Source of the DNA: Cinclus cinclus
Taxonomy: Eukaryota > Chordata > Aves > Passeriformes > Cinclidae
Direction of reading: 5' to 3'
Assembly: GCF_963662255.1 (NCBI RefSeq)
Contig: NW_026912062.1
Coordinates: 496,001 to 560,000 of the forward strand
DNA: 64,000 nucleotides
Below the pieces are notes generated by a model, which worked only from the letters and a program-made list of their open reading frames with translations, made no database searches and had not been told where the DNA came from. A program made the position numbers and the translations under genes. Below are positions 46,141 to 59,509 of this stretch, piece by piece. The number at the start of each line of letters is the position of its first letter. Position 1 is the first letter of the stretch.

Positions 46141-47510
46141 TCCAAACCTGGCTGCCATCGGAGGCCCAAACGCGCCCTACAAAATGACATCTGCCAAGTG
46201 CGCTCTTGAGTTTGGGTTCTTGGGGAAAAGTGCTTCCTTTCGGAGCCAAAATGCCTAACTTGCCTGTGGCCTGTCCTGGGCTTTTGAGTACAAAAATTCC
46301 ATAAGGATGAGGATTTCTCCCAGACCAAAGCTGCCCCCTCCTCCAAACCTGGCTGCCATCGGAGGCCCAAACGCGCCCTACAAAATGACATCTGCAAGTG
46401 GGCTCTTGAGTTTGGGTTCTTGGGGAAAAGTGCTTCCTTTTGGAGCCAAAATGCCTAACTTGCCTGCGGCCCGTCCTGGGCTTTTGAGTACAAAAATTCC
46501 AGAAGGATGAGGATTTCTCCCAGACCAAAGCTGCCCCCTCCTCCAAACCTGGCTGCCATCAGAGGCCCAAACGCGCCCTACAAAATGACATCTGCCAAGT
46601 GGGCTCTTGAGTTTGGCTTCTTGGGGAAAAGTGCCTCCTTTCGGAGTCAACTTGCCGGCGGCCCATGCAGGGCTTTTGCCTACAAAAATTCCATAAGGAC
46701 GAGGATTTCTCCCAGACCAAAGCTGCCCCCTCCTCCAAACCTGGCTGCCATCGGAGGCCCAAACGTGCCCTACAAAATGACATCTGCCAAGTGGGCTCTT
46801 GAGTTTCGCTTCTTGGGTGGAAGTGCCTCCTTTCGGAGCCAACTTGCCTGCGGCCCGTCCTGGGCTTTTGCTTCCAAAAATTCCATAAGGACGAGGATTT
46901 CTCCCAGACCAAAGCTGCCCCCTCCTCCAAACCTGGCTGCCATCGGAGGCCCAAACGCGCCCTACAAAATGACATCTGCCAAGTGGGCTCTTGAGTTTGG
47001 CTTCTTGGGTGGAAGTACCTCCTTTCAAAGCCAACTTGCCTGCGGCCCGTGCTGGGCTTTTGCCTACAAAAATTCCATAAGGACGAGGATTTCTCCCAGA
47101 CCAAAGCTGCCCCCTCCTCCAAACCTGGCTGCCATCGGTGGCCCAAACGCGCCCTACAAAATGACATCTGCCAAGTGGGCTCCTGAGTTTGGCTTCTTGG
47201 GGGAAAGTGCCTCCTTTCAAAGCCAACTTGCCTGCAGCCCGTGCTGGGCTTTCGACTACAAAAATTCCATAACGACGAGGATTTCTCCCAGACCAAAGCT
47301 GCCCCCTCCTCCAAACCTGGCTGCCATCGGAGGCCCAAACGCGCCCCACAAAATGACATCTGCATTGAGGGTTCTTGAGTTTGGCTTCTTGGGGAAAAGT
47401 GCCTCCTTTCGGAGCCAACTTGCCTAACTAGGCTGCAGCCCATTCTGGGCTTTTGCCTACAAAAATTCCATAAGGACGAGGATTTCTCCCAGACCAAAGC
47501 TGCCCCCTCC
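46141..47510 (+). repeat. 7-mer duplication copy 1 (1,370 bp)
   Basis: Seven monomers (7x192 + 3x9 - 1), immediately repeated. Private markers are tctgcaagtggg with one base lost (46391), tttggagcc (46440), gcttccaaaaatt (46871) and ctttcgactac with ataacgacg (about 47250). Confidence 0.9.
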
Positions 47511-48880
47511 TCCAAACCTGGCTGCCATCGGAGGCCCAAACGCGCCCTACAAAATGACATTTGCCAAGTGCGCTCTTGAGTTTGGGTTCTTGGGGAAAAG
47601 TGCTTCCTTTCGGAGCCAAAATGCCTAACTTGCCTGTGGCCTGTCCTGGGCTTTTGAGTACAAAAATTCCAGAAGGATGAGGATTTCTCCCAGACCAAAG
47701 CTGCCCCCTCCTCCAAACCTGGCTGCCATCGGAGGCCCAAACGCGCCCTACAAAATGACATCTGCAAGTGGGCTCTTGAGTTTGGGTTCTTGGGGAAAAG
47801 TGCTTCCTTTTGGAGCCAAAATGCCTAACTTGCCTGCGGCCCGTCCTGGGCTTTTGAGTACAAAAATTCCAGAAGGATGAGGATTTCTCCCAGACCAAAG
47901 CTGCCCCCTCCTCCAAACCTGGCTGCCATCAGAGGCCCAAACGCGCCCTACAAAATGACATCTGCCAAGTGGGCTCTTGAGTTTGGCTTCTTGGGGAAAA
48001 GTGCCTCCTTTCGGAGTCAACTTGCCGGCGGCCCATGCAGGGCTTTTGCCTACAAAAATTCCATAAGGACGAGGATTTCTCCCAGACCAAAGCTGCCCCC
48101 TCCTCCAAACCTGGCTGCCATCGGAGGCCCAAACGTGCCCTACAAAATGACATCTGCCAAGTGGGCTCTTGAGTTTCGCTTCTTGGGTGGAAGTGCCTCC
48201 TTTCGGAGCCAACTTGCCTGCGGCCCGTCCTGGGCTTTTGCTTCCAAAAATTCCATAAGGACGAGGATTTCTCCCAGACCAAAGCTGCCCCCTCCTCCAA
48301 ACCTGGCTGCCATCGGAGGCCCAAACGCGCCCTACAAAATGACATCTGCCAAGTGGGCTCTTGAGTTTGGCTTCTTGGGTGGAAGTACCTCCTTTCAAAG
48401 CCAACTTGCCTGCGGCCCGTGCTGGGCTTTTGCCTACAAAAATTCCATAAGGACGAGGATTTCTCCCAGACCAAAGCTGCCCCCTCCTCCAAACCTGGCT
48501 GCCATCGGTGGCCCAAACGCGCCCTACAAAATGACATCTGCCAAGTGGGCTCCTGAGTTTGGCTTCTTGGGGGAAAGTGCCTCCTTTCAAAGCCAACTTG
48601 CCTGCAGCCCGTGCTGGGCTTTCGACTACAAAAATTCCATAACGACGAGGATTTCTCCCAGACCAAAGCTGCCCCCTCCTCCAAACCTGGCTGCCATCGG
48701 AGGCCCAAACGCGCCCCACAAAATGACATCTGCATTGAGGGTTCTTGAGTTTGGCTTCTTGGGGAAAAGTGCCTCCTTTCGGAGCCAACTTGCCTAACTA
48801 GGCTGCAGCCCATTCTGGGCTTTTGCCTACAAAAATTCCATAAGGACGAGGATTTCTCCCAGACCAAAGCTGCCCCCTCC
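47511..48880 (+). repeat. 7-mer duplication copy 2 (1,370 bp)
   Basis: All private markers of copy 1 recur at +1,370 (tctgcaagtggg 47761, tttggagcc 47810, gcttccaaaaatt 48241, ctttcgactac about 48620). I saw only two differences: c at 46191 against t at 47561, and ccataagg against ccagaagg near 46301/47671. A more diverged copy lies about 4.49 kb further on, near 52.2-53.3 kb. Confidence 0.9.
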
Positions 48881-51351
48881 TCCAAACCTAGCTGACATCG
48901 GTGGCCCAAACGCGCCCTACAAAATGACATCTGCCAAGTGGACTCCTGAGTTTGGCTTCTTGGGGGAAAGTGCCTCCTTTCGGAGCCAACTTGCCTGCGG
49001 CCCGTGCTGGGCTTTTGCCTACAAAAATTCCATAAGGACGAGGATTTCTCCCAGACCAAAGCTGCCCCCTCCTCCAAACCTGGCTGCCATCGGAGGCCCA
49101 AACGCGCCCTACAAAATGACATCTGCCAAGTGGGCTCTTGAGTTTGGCTTCTTGGGGAAAAGTGCCTCCTTTCGGAGCCAACTTGCCTAACTAGGCTGCG
49201 GCCCGTCCTGGGCTTTTGCCTCCAAAAATTCCATAAGGACGAGGATTTCTCCCAGACCAAAGCTGCCCCCTCCTCCAAACCTGGCTGCCATCGGAGGCCC
49301 AAACGCGCCCTACAAAATGACACCTGCCAAGTGGGCTCTTGAGTTTGGTTTCTTGGGGAAAAGTGACTCCTTTCAAAACCAACTTGCCTGCGTCCCGTCC
49401 CGGGCTTTAGACTACAAAAATTCCATAAGGACGAGGATTCCTCCCAGACCAAAGCTGCCCCCTCCTCCAAACCTGGCTGCCATCGGAGGCCCAAACGCGC
49501 CCTACAAAATGACACCTGCCAAGTGGGCTCTTGAGTTTGGCTTCTTGGGGGAAAGTGCCTCCTTTCAAAGCCAACTTGCCTGCGGCCCGTCCTGGGCTTT
49601 TGCCTACAAAAATTCCATAAGGACGAGGATTTCTCCCAGAACAAAGCTGCCCCCTCCTCCAAACCTGGCTGCCATCGGAGGCCCAAACGCGCCCTACAAA
49701 ATGACATCTGCCAAGTGGGCTCTTGAGTTTGGGTTCTTGGGGAAAAGTGCTTCCTTTCGGAGCCAAAATGCCTAACTTGCCTACGGCCCGTCCTGGGCTT
49801 TTGAGTACAAAAATTCCAGAAGGATGAGGATTTCTCCCAGACCAAAGCTGCCCCCTCCTCCAAACCTGGCTGCCATCGGAGGCCCAAACGCGCCCTACAA
49901 AATGACATCTGCCAAGTGGGCTCTTGAGTTTGGCTTCTTGGGGAAAAGTGCTTCCTTTCGGAGCCAAAATGCCTAACTTGCCTGCGGCCCGTCCTGGGCT
50001 TTTGCCTCCAAAAATTCCATAAGGACGAGGATTTCTCCCAGACCAAAGCTGCCCCCTCCTCCAAACCTGGCTGCCATCAGAGGCCCAAACGCGCCCTACA
50101 AAATGACATCTGCCAAGTGGGCTCTTGAGTTTGGCTTCTTGGGGAAAAGTGCCTCCTTTCGGAGTCAACTTGCCGGCGGCCCATGCAGGGCTTTTGCCTA
50201 CAAAAATTCCATAAGGACGAGGATTTCTCCCAGACCAAAGCTGCCCCCTCCTCCAAACCTGGCTGCCATCGGAGGCCCAAACGTGCCCTACAAAATGACA
50301 TCTGCCAAGTGGGCTCTTGAGTTTCGCTTCTTGGGTGGAAGTGCCTCCTTTCGGAGCCAACTTGCCTGCGGCCCGTCCTGGGCTTTTGCCTCCAAAAATT
50401 CCATAAGGACGAGGATTTCTCCCAGACCAAAGCTGCCCCCTCCTCCAAACCTGGCTGCCATCGGAGGCCCAAACGCGCCCTACAAAATGACATCTGCCAA
50501 GTGGGCTCTTGAGTTTGGCTTCTTGGGTGGAAGTACCTCCTTTCAAAGCCAACTTGCCTGCGGCCCGTGCTGGGCTTTTGCCTACAAAAATTCCATAAGG
50601 ACGAGGATTTCTCCCAGACCAAAGCTGCCCCCTCCTCCAAACCTAGCTGACATCGGTGGCCCAAACGCGCCCTACAAAATGACATCTGCCAAGTGGACTC
50701 CTGAGTTTGGCTTCTTGGGGGAAAGTGCCTCCTTTCGGAGCCAACTTGCCTGCAGCCCGTGCTGGGCTTTTGCCTACAAAAATTCCAGAAGGACGAGGAT
50801 TTCTCCCAGACCAAAGCTGCCCCCTCCTCCAAACCTGGCTGCCATCGGAGGCCCAAACGCGCCCCACAAAATGACACCTGCATTGAGGGTTCTTGAGTTT
50901 GGCTTCCTGGAGTAAAGTGCCTCCTTTCGGAGTCAACTTGCCTGCGGCCCATGCAGGGCTTTTGCCTACAAAAATTCCAGAAGGACGAGGATTTCTCCCA
51001 GACCAAAGCTGCCCCCTCCTCCAAACCTGGCTGCCATCGGAGGCCCAAACGTGCCCTACAAAATGACATCTGCCAAGTGGGCTCTTGAGTTTGGTTTCTT
51101 GGGGAAAAGTGACTCCTTTCAAAGCCAACTTGCCTGCGGCCCGTCCTGGGCTTTTGCCTACAAAAATTCCATAAGGACGAGGATTTCTCCCAGACCAAAG
51201 CTGCCCCCTCCTCCAAACCTGGCTGCCATCGGAGGCCCAAACGCGCCCTACAAAATGACATCTGCCAAGTGGGCTCTTGAGTTTGGCTTCTTGCGGAAAA
51301 GTGCCTCCTTTCAAAGCCAACTTGCCTAACTAGCCTGCGGCCAGTGCTGGG

Positions 51352-54283
51352 CATTAGACTACAAAAATTTCATAACGACGAGGATTTCTCCCAGACCAAA
51401 GCTGCCCCCTCCTCCAAACCTGGCTGCCATCAGAGGCCCAAACGCGCCCCACAAAATGACATCTGCCAAGTGGGCTCTTGAGTTTGGCTTCTTGGGGAAA
51501 AGTGCCTCCTTTCGGAGCCAACTTGCCTAACTAGGCTGTGGCCCGTCCTGGGCTTTTGCCTCCAAAAATTCCATAAGGACGAGGATTTCTCCCAGGCCAA
51601 AGCTGCCCCCTCCTCCAAACCTGGCTGCCATCGGAGGCCCAAACGTGCCCTACAAAATGACACCTGCCAAGTGGGCTCTTGAGTTCGGTTTCTTGGGGAA
51701 AAGTGACTCCTTTCAAAACCAACTTGCCTGCGTCCCGTCCCGGGCTTTTGCTACAAAAATTCCATAAGGACGAGGATTCCTCCCAGACCAAAGCTGCCCC
51801 CTCCTCCAAACCTGGCTGCCATCGGAGGCCCAAACGCGCCCTACAAAATGACACCTGCCAAGTGGGCTCTTGAGTTTCGCTTCTTGGGGGAAAGTGCCTC
51901 CTTTCGGAGCCAACTTGCCTGCGGCCCGTCCTGGGCTTGTGCCTACAAAAATTCCATATGGACGAGGATTTCTCCCAGAACAAAGCTGCCCCCTCCTCCA
52001 AACCTGGCTGCCATCGGTGGCCCAAACGCGCCCTACAAAATGACATCTGCCAAGTGGGCTCTTGAGTTTGGGTTCTTGGGGAAAAGTGCTTCCTTTCGGA
52101 GCCAAAATGCCTAACTTGCCTGTGGCCTGTCCTGGGCTTTTGAGTACAAAAATTCCAGAAGGATGAGGATTTCTCCCAGACCAAAGCTGCCCCCTCCTCC
52201 AAACCTGGCTGCCATCGGAGGCCCAAACGCGCCCTACAAAATGACATCTGCAAGTGGGCTCTTGAGTTTGGGTTCTTGGGGAAAAGTGCTTCCTTTCGGA
52301 GCCAAAATGCCTAACTTGCCTGCGGCCCGTCCTGGGCTTTTGAGTACAAAAATTCCAGAAGGATGAGGATTTCTCCCAGACCAAAGCTGCCCCCTCCTCC
52401 AAACCTGGCTGCCATCAGAGGCCCAAACGCGCCCTACAAAATGACATCTGCCAAGTGGGCTCTTGAGTTTGGCTTCTTGGGGAAAAGTGCCTCCTTTCGG
52501 AGTCAACTTGCCGGCGGCCCATGCAGGGCTTTTGCCTACAAAAATTCCATAAGGACGAGGATTTCTCCCAGACCAAAGCTGCCCCCTCCTCCAAACCTGG
52601 CTGCCATCGGAGGCCCAAACGTGCCCTACAAAATGACATCTGCCAAGTGGGCTCTTGAGTTTCGCTTCTTGGGTGGAAGTGCCTCCTTTCGGAGCCAACT
52701 TGCCTGCGGCCCGTCCTGGGCTTTTGCTTCCAAAAATTCCATAAGGACGAGGATTTCTCCCAGACCAAAGCTGCCCCCTCCTCCAAACCTGGCTGCCATC
52801 GGAGGCCCAAACGCGCCCTACAAAATGACATCTGCCAAGTGGGCTCTTGAGTTTGGCTTCTTGGGTGGAAGTACCTCCTTTCAAAGCCAACTTGCCTGCG
52901 GCCCGTGCTGGGCTTTTGCCTACAAAAATTCCAGAAGGACGAGGATTTCTCCCAGACCAAAGCTGCCCCCTCCTCCAAACCTGGCTGCCATCGGTGGCCC
53001 AAACGCACCCTACAAAATGACATCTGCCAAGTGGGCTCCTGAGTTTGGCTTCTTGGGGGAAAGTGCCTCCTTTCAAAGCCAACTTGCCTGCAGCCCGTGC
53101 TGGGCTTTCGACTACAAAAATTCCATAACGACGAGGATTTCTCCCAGACCAAAGCTGCCCCCTCCTCCAAACCTGGCTGCCATCGGAGGCCCAAACGCGC
53201 CCCACAAAATGACATCTGCATTGAGGGTTCTTGAGTTTGGCTTCTTGGGGAAAAGTGCCTCCTTTCGGAGCCAACTTGCCTAACTAGGCTGCAGCCCATT
53301 CTGGGCTTTTGCCTACAAAAATTCCATAAGGACGAGGATTTCTCCCAGACCAAAGCTGCCCCCTCCTCCAAACCTAGCTGACATCGGTGGCCCAAACGCG
53401 CCCTACAAAATGACATCTGCCAAGTGGACTCCTGAGTTTGGCTTCTTGGGGGAAAGTGCCTCCTTTCGGAGCCAACTTGCCTGCGGCCCGTGCTGGGCTT
53501 TTGCCTACAAAAATTCCAGAAGGACGAGGATTTCTCCCAGACCAAAGCTGCCCCCTCCTCCAAACCTGGCTGCCATCGGAGGCCCAAACGCGCCCTACAA
53601 AATGACATCTGCCAAGTGGGCTCTTGAGTTTGGCTTCTTGCGGAAAAGTGCCTCCTTTCAAAGCCAACTTGCCTAACTAGCCTGCAGCCCATTCTGGGCT
53701 TTTGCCTACAAAAATTCCATAAGGACGAGGATTTCTCCCAGACCAAAGCTGCCCCCTCCTCCAAACCTGGCTGCCATCGGAGGCCCAAACGCGCCCCACA
53801 AAATGACACCTGCATTGAGGGTTCTTGAGTTTGGCTTCCTGGAGAAAAGTGCCTCCTTTCGGAGTCAACTTGCCTGCGGCCCATGCAGGGCTTTTGCCTA
53901 CAAAAATTCCAGAAGGACGAGGATTTCTCCCAGACCAAAGCTGCCCCCTCCTCCAAACCTGGCTGCCATCGGAGGCCCAAACGTGCCCTACAAAATGACA
54001 CCTGCCAAGTGGGCTCTTGAGTTTGGCTTCTTGGGTGGAAGTGCCTCCTTTCAAAGCCAACTTGCCTGCGGCCCGTCCTGGGCTTTTGCCTACAAAAATT
54101 CCATAAGGACGAGGATTTCTCCCAGACCAAAGCTGCCCCCTCCTCCAAACCTGGCTGCCATCGGAGGCCCAAACGCGCCCTACAAAATGACATCTGCCAA
54201 GTGGGCTCTTGAGTTTGGCTTCTTGCGGAAAAGTGCCTCCTTTCAAAGCCAACTTGCCTAACTAGCCTGCGGCCCGTGCTGGG
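51352..54283 (+). repeat. Landmark-bounded unit 10, 15 monomers (2,932 bp)
   Basis: Length equals 15x192 + 6x9 - 2. Both losses can be placed: the ttgctac monomer near 51749 and tctgcaagtggg near 52251. The unit joins a core landmark to flank-type monomers (cttgtgcc near 51929, tatggacg near 51957) and then a relative of the 1,370 bp 7-mer. The landmark at its start reads ggccagtgctgggc. Confidence 0.83.
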
Positions 54284-57024
54284 CATTAGACTACAAAAAT
54301 TTCATAACGACGAGGATTTCTCCCAGACCAAAGCTGCCCCCTCCTCCAAACCTGGCTGCCATCAGAGGCCCAAACGCGCCCCACAAAATGACATCTGCCA
54401 AGTGGGCTCTTGAGTTTGGCTTCTTGGGGAAAAGTGCTTCCTTTCGGAGCCAAAATGCCTAACTTGCCTGCGGCCCGTCCTGGGCTTTTGAGTACAAAAA
54501 TTCCAGAAGGATGAGGATTTCTCCCAGACCAAAGCTGCCCCCTCCTCCAAACCTGGCTGCCATCGGAGGCCCAAACGCGCCCTACAAAATGACATCTGCA
54601 AGTGGGCTCTTGAGTTTGGGTTCTTGGGGAAAAGTGCTTCCTTTCGGAGCCAACTTGCCTAACTAGCCTGCGGCCCGTGCTGGGCTTTAGACTACAAAAA
54701 TTCCAGAAGGACGAGGATTTCTCCCAGACCAAAGCTGCCCCCTCCTCCAAACCTGGCTGCCATCGGAGGCCCAAACGCGCCCTACAAAATGACACCTGCC
54801 AAGTGGGCTCTTGAGTTTGGCTTCTTGGGTGGAAGTACCTCCTTTCAAAGCCAACTTGCCTGCGGCCCGTGCTGGGCTTTTGCCTACAAAAATTCCATAA
54901 GGACGAGGATTTCTCCCAGACCAAAGCTGCCCCCTCCTCCAAACCTGGCTGCCATCGGTGGCCCAAACGCGCCCTACAAAATGACATCTGCCAAGTGGGC
55001 TCCTGAGTTTGGCTTCTTGGGGGAAAGTGCCTCCTTTCAAAGCCAACTTGCCTGCAGCCCGTGCTGGGCTTTCGACTACAAAAATTCCATAAGGACGAGG
55101 ATTTCTCCCAGACCAAAGCTGCCCCCTCCTCCAAACCTGGCTGCCATCGGAGGCCCAAACGTGCCCTACAAAATGACATCTGCATTGTGGGTTCTTGAGT
55201 TTGGCTTCTTGGGGAAAAGTGCCTCCTTTCGGAGCCAACTTGCCTAACTAGGCTGCAGCCCATTCTGGGCTTTTGCCTACAAAAATTCCATAAGGACGAG
55301 GATTTCTCCCAGACCAAAGCTGCCCCCTCCTCCAAACCTGGCTGCCATCGGAGGCCCAAACGTGCCCTACAAAATGACACCTGCCAAGTGGGCTCTTGAG
55401 TTTGGCTTCTTGGGTGGAAGTGCCTCCTTTCAAAGCCAACTTGCCTGCGGCCCGTCCTGGGCTTTTGCCTACAAAAATTCCATAAGGACGAGGATTTCTC
55501 CCAGACCAAAGCTGCCCCCTCCTCCAAACCTGGCTGCCATCGGAGGCCCAAACGCGCCCTACAAAATGACATCTGCCAAGTGGGCTCTTGAGTTTGGCTT
55601 CTTGCGGAAATGTGCCTCCTTTCAAAGCCAACTTGCCTAACTAGCCTGCAGCCCATTCTGGGCTTTTGCCTACAAAAATTCCATAAGGACGAGGATTTCT
55701 CCCAGACCAAAGCTGCCCCCTCCTCCAAACCTGGCTGCCATCGGAGGCCCAAACGTGCCCTACAAAATGACATCTGCCAAGTGGGCTCTTGAGTTTCGCT
55801 TCTTGGGTGGAAGTGCCTCCTTTCGGAGCCAACTTGCCTGCGGCCCGTCCTGGGCTTTTGCTTCCAAAAATTCCATAAGGACGAGGATTTCTCCCAGACC
55901 AAAGCTGCCCCCTCCTCCAAACCTGGCTGCCATCGGAGGCCCAAACGCGCCCTACAAAATGACATCTGCCAAGTGGGCTCTTGAGTTTGGCTTCTTGGGT
56001 GGAAGTACCTCCTTTCAAAGCCAACTTGCCTGCGGCCCGTGCTGGGCTTTTGCCTACAAAAATTCCATAAGGACGAGGATTTCTCCCAGACCAAAGCTGC
56101 CCCCTCCTCCAAACCTGGCTGCCATCGGAGGCCCAAACGCGCCCCACAAAATGACATCTGCATTGAGGGTTCTTGAGTTTGGCTTCTTGGGGAAAAGTGC
56201 CTCCTTTCGGAGCCAACTTGCCTAACTAGGCTGCAGCCCATTCTGGGCTTTTGCCTACAAAAATTCCATAAGGACGAGGATTTCTCCCAGACCAAAGCTG
56301 CCCCCTCCTCCAAACCTAGCTGACATCGGTGCCCCAAACGTGCCCTACAAAATGACATCTGCCAAGTGGACTCCTGAGTTTGGCTTCTTGGGGGAAAGTG
56401 CCTCCTTTCGGAGCCAACTTGCCTGCGGCCCGTGCTGGGCTTTTGCCTACAAAAATTCCAGAAGGACGAGGATTTCTCCCAGACCAAAGCTGCCCCCTCC
56501 TCCAAACCTGGCTGCCATCGGAGGCCCAAACGCGCCCCACAAAATGACACCTGCATTGAGGGTTCTTGAGTTTGGCTTCCTGGAGAAAAGTGCCTCCTTT
56601 CGGAGTCAACTTGCCTGCGGCCCATGCAGGGCTTTTGCCTACAAAAATTCCAGAAGGACGAGGATTTCTCCCAGACCAAAGCTGCCCCCTCCTCCAAACC
56701 TGGCTGCCATCGGAGGCCCAAACGTGCCCTACAAAATGACACCTGCCAAGTGGGCTCTTGAGTTTGGCTTCTTGGGTGGAAGTGCCTCCTTTCAAAGCCA
56801 ACTTGCCTGCGGCCCGTCCTGGGCTTTTGCCTACAAAAATTCCATAAGGACGAGGATTTCTCCCAGACCAAAGCTGCCCCCTCCTCCAAACCTGGCTGCC
56901 ATCGGAGGCCCAAACGCGCCCTACAAAATGACATCTGCCAAGTGGGCTCTTGAGTTTGGCTTCTTGCGGAAAAGTGCCTCCTTTCAAAGCCAACTTGCCT
57001 AACTAGCCTGCGGCCCGTGCTGGG
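54284..57024 (+). repeat. Landmark-bounded unit 11, 14 monomers (2,741 bp)
   Basis: Length equals 14x192 + 6x9 - 1, the loss being tctgcaagtggg near 54598. It carries the gcttccaaaaatt (55861) and ctttcgactac (about 55070) variants otherwise confined to 46-53 kb. A tagctgacatcggtgccc change is present near 56317. Confidence 0.83.
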
Positions 57025-59509
57025 CATTAGACTACAAAAATTTCATAACGACGAGGATTTCTCCCAGACCAAAGCTGCCCCCTCCTCCAAACCTGGCTGC
57101 CATCAGAGGCCCAAACGCGCCCCACAAAATGACATCTGCCAAGTGGGCTCTTGAGTTTGGCTTCTTGGGGAAAAGTGCCTCCTTTCGGAGCCAACTTGCC
57201 TAACTAGGCTGTGGCCCGTCCTGGGCTTTTGCCTCCAAAAATTCCATAAGGACGAGGATTTCTCCCAGGCCAAAGCTGCCCCCTCCTCCAAACCTGGCTG
57301 CCATCGGAGGCCCAAACGCGCCCTACAAAATGACATCTGCCAAGTGGGCTCTTGAGTTTGGTTTCTTGGGGAAAAGTGACTCCTTTCAAAACCAACTTGC
57401 CTGCGTCCCGTCCCGCGCTTTTGCTACAAAAATTCCATAAGGACGAGGATTCCTCCCAGACCAAAGCTGCCCCCTCCTCCAAACCTGGCTGCCATCGGAG
57501 GCCCAAACGCGCCCTACAAAATGACACCTGCCAAGTGGGCTCTTGAGTTTCGCTTCTTGGGGGAAAGTGCCTCCTTTCAAAGCCAACTTGCCTGCGGCCC
57601 GTCCTGGGCTTGTGCCTACAAAAATTCCATAAGGACGAGGATTTCTCCCAGACCAAAGCTGCCCCCTCCTCCAAACCTGGCTGCCATCGGAGGCCCAAAC
57701 GCGCCCTACAAAATGACATCTGCCAAGTGGGCTCTTGAGTTTGGGTTCTTGGGGAAAAGTTCTTCCTTTCGGAGCCAAAATGCCTAACTTGCCTGCGGCC
57801 CGTCCTGGGCTTTTGAGTACAAAAATTCCAGAAGGATGAGGATTTCTCCCAGACCAAAGCTGCCCCCTCCTCCAAACCTGGCTGCCATCGGAGGCCCAAA
57901 CGCGCCCTACAAAATGACATCTGCAAGTGGGCTCTTGAGTTTGGGTTCTTGGGGAAAAGTGCTTCCTTTCGGAGCCAAAATGCCTAACTTGCCTGCGGCC
58001 CGTCCTGGGCTTTTGAGTACAAAAATTCCAGAAGGATGAGGATTTCTCCCAGACCAAAGCTGCCCCCTCCTCCAAACCTGGCTGCCATCGGAGGCCCAAA
58101 CGCGCCCTACAAAATGACATCTGCCAAGTGGGCTCTTGAGTTTGGCTTCTTGGGGAAAAGTGACTCCTTTCGGAGTCAACTTGCCGGCGGCCCATGCAGG
58201 GCTTTTGCCTACAAAAATTCCATAAGGACGAGGATTTCTCCCAGACCAAAGCTGCCCCCTCCTCCAAACCTGGCTGCCATCGGAGGCCCAAACGTGCCCT
58301 ACAAAATGACATCTGCCAAGTGGGCTCTTGAGTTTCGCTTCTTGGGTGGAAGTGCCTCCTTTCGGAGCCAACTTGCCTGCGGCCCGTCCTGGGCTTTTGC
58401 CTCCAAAAATTCCATAAGGACGAGGATTTCTCCCAGACCAAAGCTGCCCCCTCCTCCAAACCTGGCTGCCATCGGAGGCCCAAACGCGCCCTACAAAATG
58501 ACACCTGCCAAGTGGGCTCTTGAGTTTGGCTTCTTGGGTGGAAGTACCTCCTTTCAAAGCCAACTTGCCTGCGGCCCGTGCTGGGCTTTTGCCTACAAAA
58601 ATTCCATAAGGACGAGGATTTCTCCCAGACCAAAGCTGCCCCCTCCTCCAAACCTGGCTGCCATCGGTGGCCCAAACGTGCCCTACAAAATGACATCTGC
58701 CAAGTGGGCTCCTGAGTTTGGCTTCTTGGGGGAAAGTGCCTCCTTTCAAAGCCAACTTGCCTGCAGCCCGTGCTGGGCTTTAGACTACAAAAATTCCATA
58801 AGGACGAGGATTTCTCCCAGACCAAAGCTGCCCCCTCCTCCAAACCTGGCTGCCATCGGAGGCCCAAACGCGCCCCACAAAATGACATCTGCATTGAGGG
58901 TTCTTGAGTTTGGCTTCTTGGGGAAAAGTGCCTCCTTTCGGAGCCAACTTGCCTAACTAGGCTGCAGCCCATTCTGGGCTTTTGCCTACAAAAATTCCAT
59001 AAGGACGAGGATTTCTCCCAGACCAAAGCTGCCCCCTCCTCCAAACCTAGCTGACATCGGTGGCCCAAACGCGCCCTACAAAATGACATCTGCCAAGTGG
59101 ACTCCTGAGTTTGGCTTCTTGGGGGAAAGTGCCTCCTTTCGGAGCCAACTTGCCTGCGGCCCGTGCTGGGCTTTTGCCTACAAAAATTCCAGAAGGACGA
59201 GGATTTCTCCCAGACCAAAGCTGCCCCCTCCTCCAAACCTGGCTGCCATCGGAGGCCCAAACGTGCCCTACAAAATGACACCTGCCAAGTGGGCTCTTGA
59301 GTTTGGCTTCTTGGGTGGAAGTGCCTCCTTTCAAAGCCAACTTGCCTGCGGCCCGTCCTGGGCTTTTGCCTACAAAAATTCCATAAGGACGAGGATTTCT
59401 CCCAGACCAAAGCTGCCCCCTCCTCCAAACCTGGCTGCCATCGGAGGCCCAAACGCGCCCTACAAAATGACATCTGCCAAGTGGGCTCTTGAGTTTGGCT
59501 TCTTGCTTA
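57025..59509 (+). repeat. Right domain, mixed flank and core monomers
   Basis: Begins with the last landmark monomer, then a ttgctac monomer in which cccgggc has become cccgcgc (near 57415), cttgtgcc near 57609, and gagtac at about 57816 and 58016. One tctgcaagtggg loss lies near 57921. It ends with a private cttgcttaaaagtgccacc near 59504. No gene or unique sequence. Confidence 0.8.

Larger units (their letters stand above)
43365..51351 (+). repeat. Core-to-right-domain segment between landmarks (41 monomers, 7,987 bp)
   Basis: No landmark monomer occurs for 7,987 bp (41x192 + 13x9 - 2). The first 1.3 kb follows the core HOR order. From 44741 the gagtac form returns, followed near 46.08 kb by cttgtgcc and tatggacg. 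It contains the longest plus-strand run without a long monomer (about 44.76-46.25 kb) and the 1,370 bp tandem duplication. The order therefore mixes core and flank types. Confidence 0.82.

Noticed and set aside
44762..46258. 498-codon plus-strand ORF with proline-rich repeats (RPKLPPPPNLAA)
   Set aside because: The proline run is simply the pyrimidine-rich tract of the monomer read in one frame. The ORF ends wherever the 9 bp insertion brings in TAA.
46141..48880. Near-identical tandem copies as an assembly error
   Set aside because: Not excluded, but two differences and different flanks suggest real copies. It cannot be settled without reads, so the region is reported as a duplication.
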